Notes: a model not told the origin generated them from the letters alone. A stretch of DNA of 20,725 nucleotides from an uncultured Oscillospiraceae bacterium (GCA_934630555.1 CAKTXB010000006.1:1-20725); one strand, 5' to 3'; counted from the first letter of the stretch, positions 1 to 7,823 are shown. A program made the numbers and translations.

Positions 1-728
1 TTTCCGAACTGGCCGATAAACGACGGCGCCACGATCGCAAGGACCTCGTTCCCCTCCAGCATGGAGCGGATGACCTGATAGATCTGGCTCTTGTCCACGA
101 TCGCGCCGAACGGGCAGCTCACCAGACACTGGCCGCACGACACGCACCGGTCATAGTCGATCTGCGCCTTGCCGTACTCATCCACGCCGATGGCGTCCAT
201 ACCGCACGCCGCCTGACACGGCCGCTCCAAATGCACAATGGCGTTGTACGGGCACGCCTGCGCGCACTTGCCGCACTTGATGCACAAGCTCTCCGTTATG
301 CGGCTGCGCCCGTTCACAAATTTGATCGCGCCCTTCGGGCACACCTGCTGACAGGAAGCTGCCAAACATCCCTGACAAAGCTCTGTGGCATAATACCGGT
401 GTGTCGGGCACGCGTGGCAGGCATAGGGAATGATGTTCACCAGCGGCGGCTCATAATACTGTTCCGCGATCGCCGCCTGATCCATGCCCTCCGTCAGCAT
501 CGTCCGCTGCTGCACCGGCTGGAGCGACAGCCCCATGGCCAGCCGCACCCGCTCGCCCGCAATGGCGCGCTCCAAAAATACCGACTCGCGGTGCAGCGGG
601 CTGCTGCCCGGCACGATGCGATACGGTATATCCTCCATCTGTGTGTAATCGCCCGAATACGCCATTCGCGCGACCTCTGTAAATACCTTTTTCCGAATGT
701 CCGTGATCAGCGATGGTATTCCGCGCAT
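1..728 (-). CDS. [FeFe] hydrogenase, group B monomeric type (N-terminal part, cut by window edge)
   Basis: Hydrogen-evolving or hydrogen-sensing iron-sulfur enzyme of the fermentative cytoplasm. Reading the minus strand from the ATG at 728-726 gives 242 residues with no stop. It begins MRGIPSLITDIRKKVFTEVA and carries an early Cys cluster (CHACP, then CQGCL and QVCP) followed by two ferredoxin-type motifs, CIKCGKCAQACP and CVSCGQCLVSCP. The visible part ends in AIVAPSFIGQFG, where the H-cluster domain normally starts, so the catalytic Cys motifs lie outside the window. The N-terminal pattern (VFTEVAR, ERAIAGERVRLAMG, YYEPPLVNII) is what I know from the group B1/B3 monomeric hydrogenases. The start is supported by AGGAAGG five bases upstream. 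It is transcribed away from the Dlt-like operon. Family assignment is good; physiological direction is unknown. Confidence 0.87.
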   Translation of the reverse strand, partial: MRGIPSLITDIRKKVFTEVARMAYSGDYTQMEDIPYRIVPGSSPLHRESVFLERAIAGERVRLAMGLSLQPVQQRTMLTEGMDQAAIAEQYYEPPLVNIIPYACHACPTHRYYATELCQGCLAASCQQVCPKGAIKFVNGRSRITESLCIKCGKCAQACPYNAIVHLERPCQAACGMDAIGVDEYGKAQIDYDRCVSCGQCLVSCPFGAIVDKSQIYQVIRSMLEGNEVLAIVAPSFIGQFG

Positions 729-817
729 TATGACCTTCCTTTCGTCTAAAATGCGACCTGTGGCCCTTTTGCAGCCGCATATCGCCGCAAAAAAGCCGCC
801 TCTCCCTCATTATGCTT

Positions 818-846
818 ATCATATACAAAAACCGCCCGCAATGCAA
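818..846 (-). promoter_or_regulatory. sigma-A-type promoter of the hydrogenase gene
   Basis: On the minus strand a -35 box TTGCAT (846-841) and a -10 box TATGAT (823-818) are separated by exactly 17 bases. Transcription should start near 811, giving a leader of about 80 bases before the ATG at 728. Sequence match only. Confidence 0.6.
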
Positions 847-905
847 GCACCGTTTCCGTATTGCCCATCTCAAGTATCATATGTTCGTCCGCCGCTCCGC
901 CCGTC

Positions 906-934
906 TTGCAATGCCCCGCCCCGTGTGCTATACT
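906..934 (+). promoter_or_regulatory. sigma-A-type promoter of the Dlt-like operon
   Basis: -35 TTGCAA (906-911), a 17-base spacer and -10 TATACT (929-934). The predicted start near 941 leaves a leader of about 20 bases carrying only the ribosome-binding site, so there is no room for a leader peptide or a dltX-like small gene between promoter and first gene. Confidence 0.7.
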
Positions 935-962
935 GTCTATGATTATAAGGAGGCCTATGCCC

Positions 963-2483
963 ATGCGAAACGTTCTGGAATATCTTGAGCAGGCCGCGGT
1001 CCGCGTGCCATGCAAGCCCGCGTTCTGCGATGAAGCCCGCAGCTTCACCTTTTCGCAGCTGCTCGCCGCCTCCCGCGCCGTCGGCACCGCCGCCGCAAAA
1101 CAGACAGCTGACCGCTCCCGCCCCATCGGCGTGCTCGTGGGCCGCAATGCCTTCACCCCGCTGGGCTTTCTTTCCGCGCTGCAGGCCGGCTGCTGCTATG
1201 TGCCGCTCGACCCGCTCATGCCCGCCGCCCGGCTGAACGCCATTTTAAAGCAGCTGGACCCCGCTCTCATCCTCTACGGCCCGGACGAGGCCGGCGCCGC
1301 CGAAGCGCTCGCAGCCGTCTGCCCCACGCTTTCCATCGAAGCGCACCTGCCGGATGCCCCGGACGACGCGCTGCTTGCCGCCCGCCGCGCCGCCGTGCTC
1401 GATACCGACCCCTGCTATATCATCTTCACCTCCGGCTCCACCGGCATGCCCAAGGGCATCGCCTGCCACCACCGCGGCGTCATCGACCTTGCCGACTGGC
1501 TGGCCGCCGCCGCCGAGTTTTCGCCGGACGATGTTCTGGGCAATCAGGCCCCGTTCTACTTTGACGGCTCCGTCAAAGACCTCTGCATCTGCCTCAAATG
1601 CGGCCTCACGTGCCACATTCTGCCCAAAAAGCTCTTTTCGTTCCCCAAGCTGCTCATCGAGGCCCTCAACCGCCACGGCGTCACCGTGCTGCAATGGGCC
1701 ACCTCCGCGTTCCATCTCGTCGCCGCCTCCGGCGTGCTCACGCAGTACCGCCCCGGGCAGGTCCGCAAGATTCTTCTCGGCGGCGAGGCGCTGCTGGCCC
1801 GCGATGTGAACCTCTGGCGCGCCGCGCTTCCAAACGCGCAGTACTATAACCTCTACGGCCCGACCGAGGCCACCGTCGATGCGCTCTGGTACCGTCTTGA
1901 CCGCCCCTTTGCCGACCATGAGGCCATCCCCGCCGGCCGCCCCTGCGCCAACAAGGATGTGTTCCTGCTTGATGAAGACCGCCGCCCCGTGCCCCCCGGC
2001 CAGCCGGGCGAGATCTGCATCCGCGGCACGGGCCTTGCCCTGGGCTACTACAACGACCCCGAAAAGACCGCCGCGGCCTTCATCCAGAACCCGCTGCAAA
2101 AAAACTACCCCGAGCGCATCTACTGCACCGGCGACATCGCCGTGCAGGATGAGACCGGCCTGTTCATTTTTCAGTCGCGGCAGGATGGCCAGATCAAGCA
2201 CATGGGCTACCGCATCGAGCTTGGTGAGATCGAACGCGCGCTTTCCTCCTGCCCCGGCCTCCGCGAAGCCGTCTGCTTCTTCGACGCCGAAAAAGACGCC
2301 ATCGTCTGCTGCTACAGCGGCGATGTGAAGGCCGTGCAGATCTTGTCGCATCTGCGCACCCTCGTGCCAAAATATATGTTCCCCAACGCGTTTTGCCAAA
2401 AAGAGCGGCTGCCGTGCAACCGCAACGGAAAAATCGACCGTGTGGCGCTCAAAAAGGACTGGTTTGATGCAAAAGATCCATGA
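963..2483 (+). CDS. DltA-like amino acid adenylation enzyme (carrier-protein ligase)
   Basis: ATP-dependent adenylating enzyme expected to activate an amino acid or other carboxylate and load it on the carrier protein encoded at 3245. It has 506 residues, close to DltA. Visible motifs are the P-loop TSGSTGMPKG (from T156), Asp201 in APFYFDGSVKD where DltA and NRPS A-domains bind the substrate amino group, NLYGPTEATV, YCTGD, the hinge region GQIKHMGYRIELGEIE, and catalytic Lys490 in NRNGKIDR. The segment matching DltA FxCGE reads ILLGGE (Gly273), so the Cys linked to D-Ala selectivity is absent. The ATG at 963 is preferred to that at 957 because AAGGAGG (947-953) is then 9 bases away. First gene of a five-gene operon; its end overlaps the next gene by 17 bases. 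The class is secure, the substrate unknown. Confidence 0.88.
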   Translation: MRNVLEYLEQAAVRVPCKPAFCDEARSFTFSQLLAASRAVGTAAAKQTADRSRPIGVLVGRNAFTPLGFLSALQAGCCYVPLDPLMPAARLNAILKQLDPALILYGPDEAGAAEALAAVCPTLSIEAHLPDAPDDALLAARRAAVLDTDPCYIIFTSGSTGMPKGIACHHRGVIDLADWLAAAAEFSPDDVLGNQAPFYFDGSVKDLCICLKCGLTCHILPKKLFSFPKLLIEALNRHGVTVLQWATSAFHLVAASGVLTQYRPGQVRKILLGGEALLARDVNLWRAALPNAQYYNLYGPTEATVDALWYRLDRPFADHEAIPAGRPCANKDVFLLDEDRRPVPPGQPGEICIRGTGLALGYYNDPEKTAAAFIQNPLQKNYPERIYCTGDIAVQDETGLFIFQSRQDGQIKHMGYRIELGEIERALSSCPGLREAVCFFDAEKDAIVCCYSGDVKAVQILSHLRTLVPKYMFPNAFCQKERLPCNRNGKIDRVALKKDWFDAKDP

Positions 2484-3240
2484 TTTTTCCCTGTTAAACG
2501 CGCAAATTTCCGCGTGTCTGCGCCCCGGTCTTGTGACGAATTGTGTCTTATCCGGTCAAAAGCTCCGCGCGCTCATCGCCGCCGGGCAGCTGTACGCGCA
2601 CGCGTGGCCGGGCGGTCTTGTCCTCCTGTGGAGGACGCCTTCCGTGGATCGACTGTATTTTTACCTCACAGACCCCGCCGTTCCGCCGGACAGCTTCCTG
2701 TCGGAGCCTGTCGTCTGCGAGTACACGCCGCGCGCCGGAAAGCCCGCGCTGCCCGCCCCCTGGTGGGAGGCTTACGGCTTTTGCCGCGTTCTTGCCCGCA
2801 CGCGCCTCACGCGCCCGGCGGGCCCTGCGTCCGGCGCGCCGCCGGCCCCTCTGCAGCCTGCTTCGGCGCAGACCGTGCTGAACATTCTGAACACCTGCTT
2901 CCCGCCCGATACCGGCTGTATCCCGACGCTTTCCGACTTACAGGCCGCCGTTTCGGCAGGAAACGTCCTCACCCGCGCGCAAAACGGCGCGTGCGTGGCC
3001 GCGCTTCATGTCGAACCCGGCCGCGGCTTTACGCAGCTGCGCCACCTCGCCGTCCTCCCCGCCGCGCGCGGACAGGGCCTCGCCGCACAGCTCGTGCGGG
3101 AATTTACCGCCCGCTTCGGCACGCAGACCTGCCGCGTCTGGGTAGCCGAAGGCAACGACGCCGCGCGTCATCTCTACGAAAAAAACGGATTTTCGTCCGA
3201 TGGAACCTCCAGTTTTGTCTGGAAACTCGAAAGGAACTGA
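2467..3240 (+). CDS. GNAT-family N-acetyltransferase in the Dlt-like operon
   Basis: Protein of 257 residues. The C-terminal half is a GNAT domain: LRHLAVLPAARGQGLAAQLV contains the acetyl-CoA pyrophosphate-binding RGQGLA loop, and NDAARHLYEKNGF is the usual motif near the end of the fold. The N-terminal 120 or so residues are not recognisable by motif. Their length suggests a second, degenerate acyltransferase lobe, but that is a guess. The ATG at 2467 lies inside the end of the adenylation gene, with AAGGA about 9 bases upstream, implying translational coupling. Canonical dlt operons lack such a gene. It could acylate the carrier-bound amino acid, the carrier itself or a precursor. No signal peptide is seen, so it should act in the cytoplasm. 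Confidence 0.8.
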   Translation: MQKIHDFSLLNAQISACLRPGLVTNCVLSGQKLRALIAAGQLYAHAWPGGLVLLWRTPSVDRLYFYLTDPAVPPDSFLSEPVVCEYTPRAGKPALPAPWWEAYGFCRVLARTRLTRPAGPASGAPPAPLQPASAQTVLNILNTCFPPDTGCIPTLSDLQAAVSAGNVLTRAQNGACVAALHVEPGRGFTQLRHLAVLPAARGQGLAAQLVREFTARFGTQTCRVWVAEGNDAARHLYEKNGFSSDGTSSFVWKLERN

Positions 3241-3244
3241 ACAA

Positions 3245-3469
3245 ATGGAACATCTTCTCGAACTTCTCACACAGACGTGCCCCGGCATCGACTTTGCCGG
3301 CTCTGACCGCCTCATTGACGACGGCATCCTCGACTCGCTCGACATCGTCACCCTCGTCACCGTCCTCATGGACGAATATGACGTCGAAATTTCGGTAGAC
3401 GACCTTCTGCCTGAGAATTTCAACTCCGTTCAGGCCATTTACGACCTCATCGAGCGCGCAAAGGGCTGA
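3245..3469 (+). CDS. acyl/peptidyl carrier protein (DltC-like)
   Basis: Small acidic carrier of 74 residues with the phosphopantetheine attachment motif DDGILDSLDIV; Ser31 is the expected modified residue. Length and acidity match DltC and other stand-alone carrier proteins. It should receive the activated substrate from the adenylation enzyme at 963 and present it to the MBOAT protein encoded 3 bases downstream. The ATG is preceded by AAGGAA about 8 bases upstream, overlapping the end of the GNAT gene. No phosphopantetheinyl transferase is encoded in the window, so a housekeeping enzyme must prime it. Confidence 0.88.
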   Translation: MEHLLELLTQTCPGIDFAGSDRLIDDGILDSLDIVTLVTVLMDEYDVEISVDDLLPENFNSVQAIYDLIERAKG

Positions 3470-3472
3470 TCT

Positions 3473-5029
3473 ATGTCGTTTACATCGCTGCCGTTCCTCG
3501 CCTTTCTCGCCGCGCTGCTGCTGCTCTACTACGTGCTGCCGCGGCGGTATCAGTGGGTGCTGTTGCTGGTGTTCAGCTGCGGCTTCTACTGTGCGGGCGG
3601 GGTCAAGACCGTTGGCTATCTTGCCCTCACCGCCCTGTCGACCTATGTCGCAGGGCGGCGTTTGGGCGTTCTGAATGGTCGATGGAAGGCGCTTCCTGCC
3701 GAAGAACGGAAGCGGCAAAAGCGCGCCCATGACCGCCGCCGCAAGGGCGTCGTATGGGCCGTGTGCCTGCTGAACTTCGGAATGCTCTTTGCCCTCAAAT
3801 ACTGGTCCTTTTTGGCCGATGCGCTCACACGCGCGACCGGCCATGCCGTCTGGGCGCCGAGCCTGCTCATGCCTGTGGGCGTGTCGTTCTACATCTTCCA
3901 GTCCATCGGCTATGTGGTCGACTGCTACCGCGGCAAGGTGCAGCCGCAGCAGAATTTTGCCAAATATGCGCTGTTCGTGTCGTTTTTCCCGCAGATCGTG
4001 CAGGGGCCGATCGGCCGCTACGACGCGCTCGCGCCGCAGCTGCTTGGGGAGCACGCGCTGGACTGGGAAAACCTCCGCGGCGGGATGCAGCTGGCTCTCT
4101 GGGGCTATTTTAAAAAGCTGTTGTTGGCAGAACGCGCCGGTTTGCTCGTAAACACCGTCTTTTCCGCCCCCGAAAGTTACGGCGGCGCGGTGCTGATCTT
4201 AGGTGTGCTTGGCTACTGCGTGCAGCTGTACTGCGATTTTTCGGGCGGCATCGACATTTCCCGCGGCGCGGCGCAGATGCTCGGCATCACCATGGCCGAA
4301 AACTTCCAGCGGCCCATCTTTGCCCGCAGCCTCACGGAATACTGGCGGCGCTGGCACATCTCGCTCGGCAGCTGGATGCGCGACTATGTGTTCTACCCGC
4401 TGGCGCTCTCGCGCCCGTTCCGCGCCATCGGTTCGTTCGCCCGGCGCCATTTTCACGGGATGCTGAGCAAGATCTTTGCAACCTCTCTGGCGACATTTGT
4501 CGTTTATTTTGTCATTGGCGTCTGGCACGGCGCTAATTTCCGCTATCTGGCCTTCGGCCTGTATAACGGCGTGCTCATCACGGCGGCGCTGCTGCTCGAG
4601 CCGTGCTTCGTCCGTGTACGCGAAAAGCTGCCCATCCGCTGGGATGGCCCGGTCTGGCGCGGCGTGCAGATGCTGCGCACCATGGCCATCGTGTTCGTGG
4701 GCCGCTACATCACCCGCGCGCCGCGGCTGACGACCGCGTTCTCCATGCTCCGCCGTTCTGTGACCGATCTCTCCCTTTCTCAGCTGCGCGGCGGTACGCT
4801 CTGGGCCCTTGGCATGACAAGCTCCGACTGGCTCGTCGTCCTGCTGGGGCTGGCCGTGCTCATGACGGTCGAGGTCTATCAGGAGCGCGGCGGGCACGCG
4901 TGCGCCTGGCTGGCCCGGCAAAAGCCGGTGCTTCAGGGCGTTCTCACGCTGCTGGCGCTGGCCGCGCTGCTGTTTCTGGGCGCGCTCGGCGGCTACACCG
5001 GCGCGGGCTTCATCTACGCGCAATATTAA
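3473..5029 (+). CDS. MBOAT-family membrane O-acyltransferase (DltB/AlgI-like)
   Basis: Polytopic membrane protein of 518 residues. The MBOAT core is clear: QGPIGRYDAL, YCDFSGGIDIS, the YWRRWHISLGSWMRDYVFYP block with His295, and VIGVWHGANFRYLAFGLYNG with His352, the expected catalytic histidine. In DltB and AlgI this fold moves an acyl group from a cytoplasmic donor across the membrane to an extracellular acceptor. Here the donor should be the loaded carrier protein encoded immediately upstream. A hydrophobic helix begins at residue 3, as in the family. Alginate-type acetylation is an alternative, but the adjacent adenylation and carrier genes favour a carrier-protein donor. The ATG at 3473 lies 3 bases after the carrier stop, so translation is probably coupled. 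Confidence 0.9.
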   Translation: MSFTSLPFLAFLAALLLLYYVLPRRYQWVLLLVFSCGFYCAGGVKTVGYLALTALSTYVAGRRLGVLNGRWKALPAEERKRQKRAHDRRRKGVVWAVCLLNFGMLFALKYWSFLADALTRATGHAVWAPSLLMPVGVSFYIFQSIGYVVDCYRGKVQPQQNFAKYALFVSFFPQIVQGPIGRYDALAPQLLGEHALDWENLRGGMQLALWGYFKKLLLAERAGLLVNTVFSAPESYGGAVLILGVLGYCVQLYCDFSGGIDISRGAAQMLGITMAENFQRPIFARSLTEYWRRWHISLGSWMRDYVFYPLALSRPFRAIGSFARRHFHGMLSKIFATSLATFVVYFVIGVWHGANFRYLAFGLYNGVLITAALLLEPCFVRVREKLPIRWDGPVWRGVQMLRTMAIVFVGRYITRAPRLTTAFSMLRRSVTDLSLSQLRGGTLWALGMTSSDWLVVLLGLAVLMTVEVYQERGGHACAWLARQKPVLQGVLTLLALAALLFLGALGGYTGAGFIYAQY

Positions 5030-5041
5030 AGGAGGCACACC

Positions 5042-6871
5042 ATGAAAGCAAAAACCTGGGTCATTTTGTGCCTTTTACTGGCGCTTTTGCTCGTGCTGGC
5101 ACTGGCTGCGTTCAACTTTTTCGTCGACCCCTTCGGTGTATTTGGGCAAAACACGTGGTATTCCTTTGCCGAAACGCTCAACCCCCGCGTGGGCAAGACC
5201 GCGTATCTGATGGAGCACGCGGACGAATACGACTCGTATCTGGTCGGCTGCTCGTCCACAAGCGCCTATCCTGTCGAAACGCTGAACGAATATCTGGATG
5301 CCAGGTTCTACAACACCATCGTCTACGGCGCGGATATGCAGGACACGCGGCTGATGGTCCAGTGGCTGCTTGAAAACTGCACCGTCAAAAACATCGTCCT
5401 GAATGTTTACATCGACAACGGCCTGACCTATGCCACCGGGGAGGACTCGCTCAGCTACAAGCTGCACGAGGCCGTGAGCGGCGCCGATCCGATCGGCTTT
5501 TACGGCAGCTATCTGCTGGCAAGCCCCCAATACGCGCTCGATAAGCTGAAAGCGCAGCAAAACGAGGATCTTTTGCCCCAAAGCTACAATGTGTTCGACG
5601 AGGCCACCGGCGCTTATGACAAACGCGCGCGGGATGTGGCGCACATCAGCGGCCTTGCCGGCTACTATGAAAGCTATCCGGTGTTCACAAACTACCCCGC
5701 CGGCCCGTCCGAGCTTGGCTATACCGACGCGTGTATGCAGGACGTGGCGGCCATCGTGCAGCTGTGCCGCGAGGCGGACGTGCAGCTCTATGTCGTCTGT
5801 GCCCCGGTCTACGCCGACTATTTTACAGGCTACAGCCGCGAGGCCGTGACCAATTTCTACACAAAGCTCGCCGCTGTGACGGATTACTGGGATTTTTCCT
5901 ACAGCTCCGTAAGCTGTGAGCCGCGCTACTTCTACGACGCCACCCACTTCCGCAACGACGTGGGCCGCATGGCGCTGGCGCGGATGTTCGGCGACGATTC
6001 CGGCTACATTCCCGATGATTTCGGCGTGCTCGTCACGCAGGATAACGCCGCCGCACACGCAGACGCGCTCTGCGCCCATGCCGCGCGGGCCGATACGGCG
6101 CTGTATACCGCACAGCTGCCGGTGCTTTTATATCACGATCTGCTGGCTGAAAGCGGCGACCCCAACGCCATGACCGCCGCCGTTTTTGACGAACAGATGC
6201 AGGCCCTGCAGGCCGCCGGCTACACCACCGTCAGTCTGGACGAGGTCTATGCCTACGTCTTTAACGGCGCGGACCTGCCCGAAAAGCCCCTTCTCATCAC
6301 GTTTGACGACGGCTACCGCAGCAATTACGAGCTGGCCTACCCCATTTTGCAGAAATACGGCATGAAGGCGACCATCTTTGTCATCGGCTCGTCGGTAGGA
6401 AAAGACACATACAAAGACACCGGCGTCGCCATCACGCCGCATTTTTCCTTTGCCGAGGCGCAGGAAATGCTCGATTCCGGTCTGATCTCCATCGGTTCGC
6501 ATACATACGACCTGCATCAGTCGCCCACGCTCGACGCCGCGCCTGTGCGCGAGACGGCGGGCATTTTGCCGGGCGAAAGTCAGGCGGACTACGCCGCCGT
6601 ATTCTCCGCCGATCTGGCGCAGTCAATGTGCGGGATCGAGGAAAACACGACGCAGCGCGTCACGGCGCTGGCCTATCCCCAGGGCGTTTACACCGTGCTC
6701 TCGCAGATCTTGTGCCGCGAAGCGGGGCTGACGGCTACGCTTTCCACCGAAGCGCAGACAAATACGCTCGTGCGCGGGCTGGGGCAGTGCCTGTATGCCA
6801 TGGGGCGCTACAGCGTTTCGCCCTGCTCCGGCGCGATGCTCCTTGCGCAGCTGGAACAGGCTGCAGAATAA
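5042..6871 (+). CDS. membrane-anchored SGNH-like / NodB polysaccharide deacetylase fusion protein
   Basis: Protein of 609 residues in one open frame. Residues 5-28 form an N-terminal membrane anchor, so the rest should be extracellular. Residues 30-330 resemble the DltD/AlgX-like SGNH fold: a conserved FFVDPFGVFG entry, VGCSSTS (Ser71 or Ser72 as candidate nucleophile) and DATHFRNDVG (Asp299, His302) as a DxxH pair. An Ala-rich linker follows. Residues 359 to the end form a CE4/NodB deacetylase: LPVLLYHDL, LITFDDGYRSNYE (Asp422, Asp423), GSHTYDLHQ (His487 and His492, spaced as in PgaB-type enzymes) and ALAYPQG. AAAGGAGG sits 6 bases before the ATG. Last gene of the operon. The deacetylase half is secure; catalysis by the SGNH-like half is inferred. 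Confidence 0.85.
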   Translation: MKAKTWVILCLLLALLLVLALAAFNFFVDPFGVFGQNTWYSFAETLNPRVGKTAYLMEHADEYDSYLVGCSSTSAYPVETLNEYLDARFYNTIVYGADMQDTRLMVQWLLENCTVKNIVLNVYIDNGLTYATGEDSLSYKLHEAVSGADPIGFYGSYLLASPQYALDKLKAQQNEDLLPQSYNVFDEATGAYDKRARDVAHISGLAGYYESYPVFTNYPAGPSELGYTDACMQDVAAIVQLCREADVQLYVVCAPVYADYFTGYSREAVTNFYTKLAAVTDYWDFSYSSVSCEPRYFYDATHFRNDVGRMALARMFGDDSGYIPDDFGVLVTQDNAAAHADALCAHAARADTALYTAQLPVLLYHDLLAESGDPNAMTAAVFDEQMQALQAAGYTTVSLDEVYAYVFNGADLPEKPLLITFDDGYRSNYELAYPILQKYGMKATIFVIGSSVGKDTYKDTGVAITPHFSFAEAQEMLDSGLISIGSHTYDLHQSPTLDAAPVRETAGILPGESQADYAAVFSADLAQSMCGIEENTTQRVTALAYPQGVYTVLSQILCREAGLTATLSTEAQTNTLVRGLGQCLYAMGRYSVSPCSGAMLLAQLEQAAE

Positions 6872-6878
6872 GCACCCA

Positions 6879-6916
6879 TCCGGCCGCCGGGGCGTTTCCC
6901 AGCGGCCGGAGCTTTG
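6879..6916 (+). terminator. possible terminator of the Dlt-like operon
   Basis: A perfect 9-bp stem (TCCGGCCGC at 6879-6887 with GCGGCCGGA at 6902-6910) encloses a 14-base loop that can add a GGG/CCC pairing. The tail (GCTTTG) is poor in T, so termination may be weak. Confidence 0.45.
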
Positions 6917-6929
6917 CGAAAACCGCCCG

Positions 6930-6958
6930 TTGACTTTCCTGTTTTTTCGCCGTATACT
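6930..6958 (+). promoter_or_regulatory. sigma-A-type promoter of the DUF975-like gene
   Basis: -35 TTGACT (6930-6935), 17-base spacer, -10 TATACT (6953-6958). One of the strongest matches in the window. It makes the following gene independent of the Dlt-like operon. Confidence 0.7.
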
Positions 6959-7001
6959 GGTTCTGGAGAAAGAAAAAGGACCGAAAAGGAGGAAATTTTT
7001 T

Positions 7002-7823
7002 ATGGTAAGTTCCATCTACAGAAAAGCGTTTGACGTGCTCATGAAAAAGCCGGTCACACTGTGGGGCATCACGCTGCTGTCCGGACTTTTGAGCGTGCTG
7101 GCCGCCATTGGCTTCGGTGCGCTGCCCATCGGCGCGTTTGTCGTGCAGATCGGGCTGGACGCCAGCATGGCCATGATCTATCTCAACAGCTACCGCACGG
7201 GCCTCAGGCCCAAGAGCAGTTATCTGTTCTCAGCGTTCAAAAAAGACCGCATCGGGCGTGTCATCGGCGGTATGGCGTGGATGATGCTGTGGGTCTTTTT
7301 GTGGTCGCTCATCCCGATCGTGGGCATTGTGTTCGGCGTCATTCGGCTGTACGAATACCGCTTTACGCCGTATATCCTCATGACGCGCGACGATGTGAAA
7401 GCTACGGAAGCCATCCAGATCTCCAAGCAGGAAACGATGGGCTATAAGGGACAGATGTTCTGGGCCGACGTGCTGGTGTATCTGCTCTTTGGCGCGGCCG
7501 CGATCGTGCTGGGCCTGTTTGGCAGCATTCCGTATATCGGCGTGCTGTTCCGCATTGTAAACTTCCTGCTGAGCGTGGTGTTCGTCCTGCTCGTGCCGCT
7601 GTTCCTGGGCATTGTGCAGGCCGCGTTCTACGTGGAGATCAAATCCGGCGCTCCGGCCGCCACCATCCCCGCACAGGACGCCGCGCCTGCGGAAGGTGTT
7701 TCCGAAGAGGCCGCACAGGACGCAGAGGACGCCCCCGCAGAAGCTGCGCCGGAAGCCCCCGCCTCCGCAGAGGAAGTGTCTGCGGAAGCTCCCTCCGCAG
7801 AAAATACCACACCGGAGGCGTGA
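7002..7823 (+). CDS. DUF975-like integral membrane protein with acidic Ala/Pro/Glu tail
   Basis: Protein of 273 residues. Residues 1-210 hold about five or six hydrophobic segments. The order is a membrane pair, a short loop with Phe-Lys-Lys, further helices, then YEYRFTPYILMTRDDVKATEAIQISKQ followed by GYKGQMFWADVLVYLL. That pattern, a tyrosine-rich turn followed by a regulatory-looking amphipathic stretch and KG, resembles DUF975 membrane proteins. Function is not established. From about residue 215 the protein changes to a soluble tail made almost wholly of Ala, Pro, Glu and Ser (many AEE, APE and SAE units), probably cytoplasmic. Translation starts at the ATG 9 bases after AAAGGAGG. Own promoter upstream and a strong terminator downstream make it monocistronic. 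Confidence 0.7.
   Translation: MVSSIYRKAFDVLMKKPVTLWGITLLSGLLSVLAAIGFGALPIGAFVVQIGLDASMAMIYLNSYRTGLRPKSSYLFSAFKKDRIGRVIGGMAWMMLWVFLWSLIPIVGIVFGVIRLYEYRFTPYILMTRDDVKATEAIQISKQETMGYKGQMFWADVLVYLLFGAAAIVLGLFGSIPYIGVLFRIVNFLLSVVFVLLVPLFLGIVQAAFYVEIKSGAPAATIPAQDAAPAEGVSEEAAQDAEDAPAEAAPEAPASAEEVSAEAPSAENTTPEA

Noticed and set aside
1245..2399. 384-codon open frame on the minus strand
   Set aside because: Antisense to the adenylation gene with all its core motifs. The translation has no recognisable domain and is a composition artefact.
963..6871. Calling the operon dltABCD outright
   Set aside because: The selectivity Cys is missing, a GNAT is inserted and the DltD position is a fusion with a deacetylase. 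Gene symbols would imply D-alanylation, which the sequence does not show.
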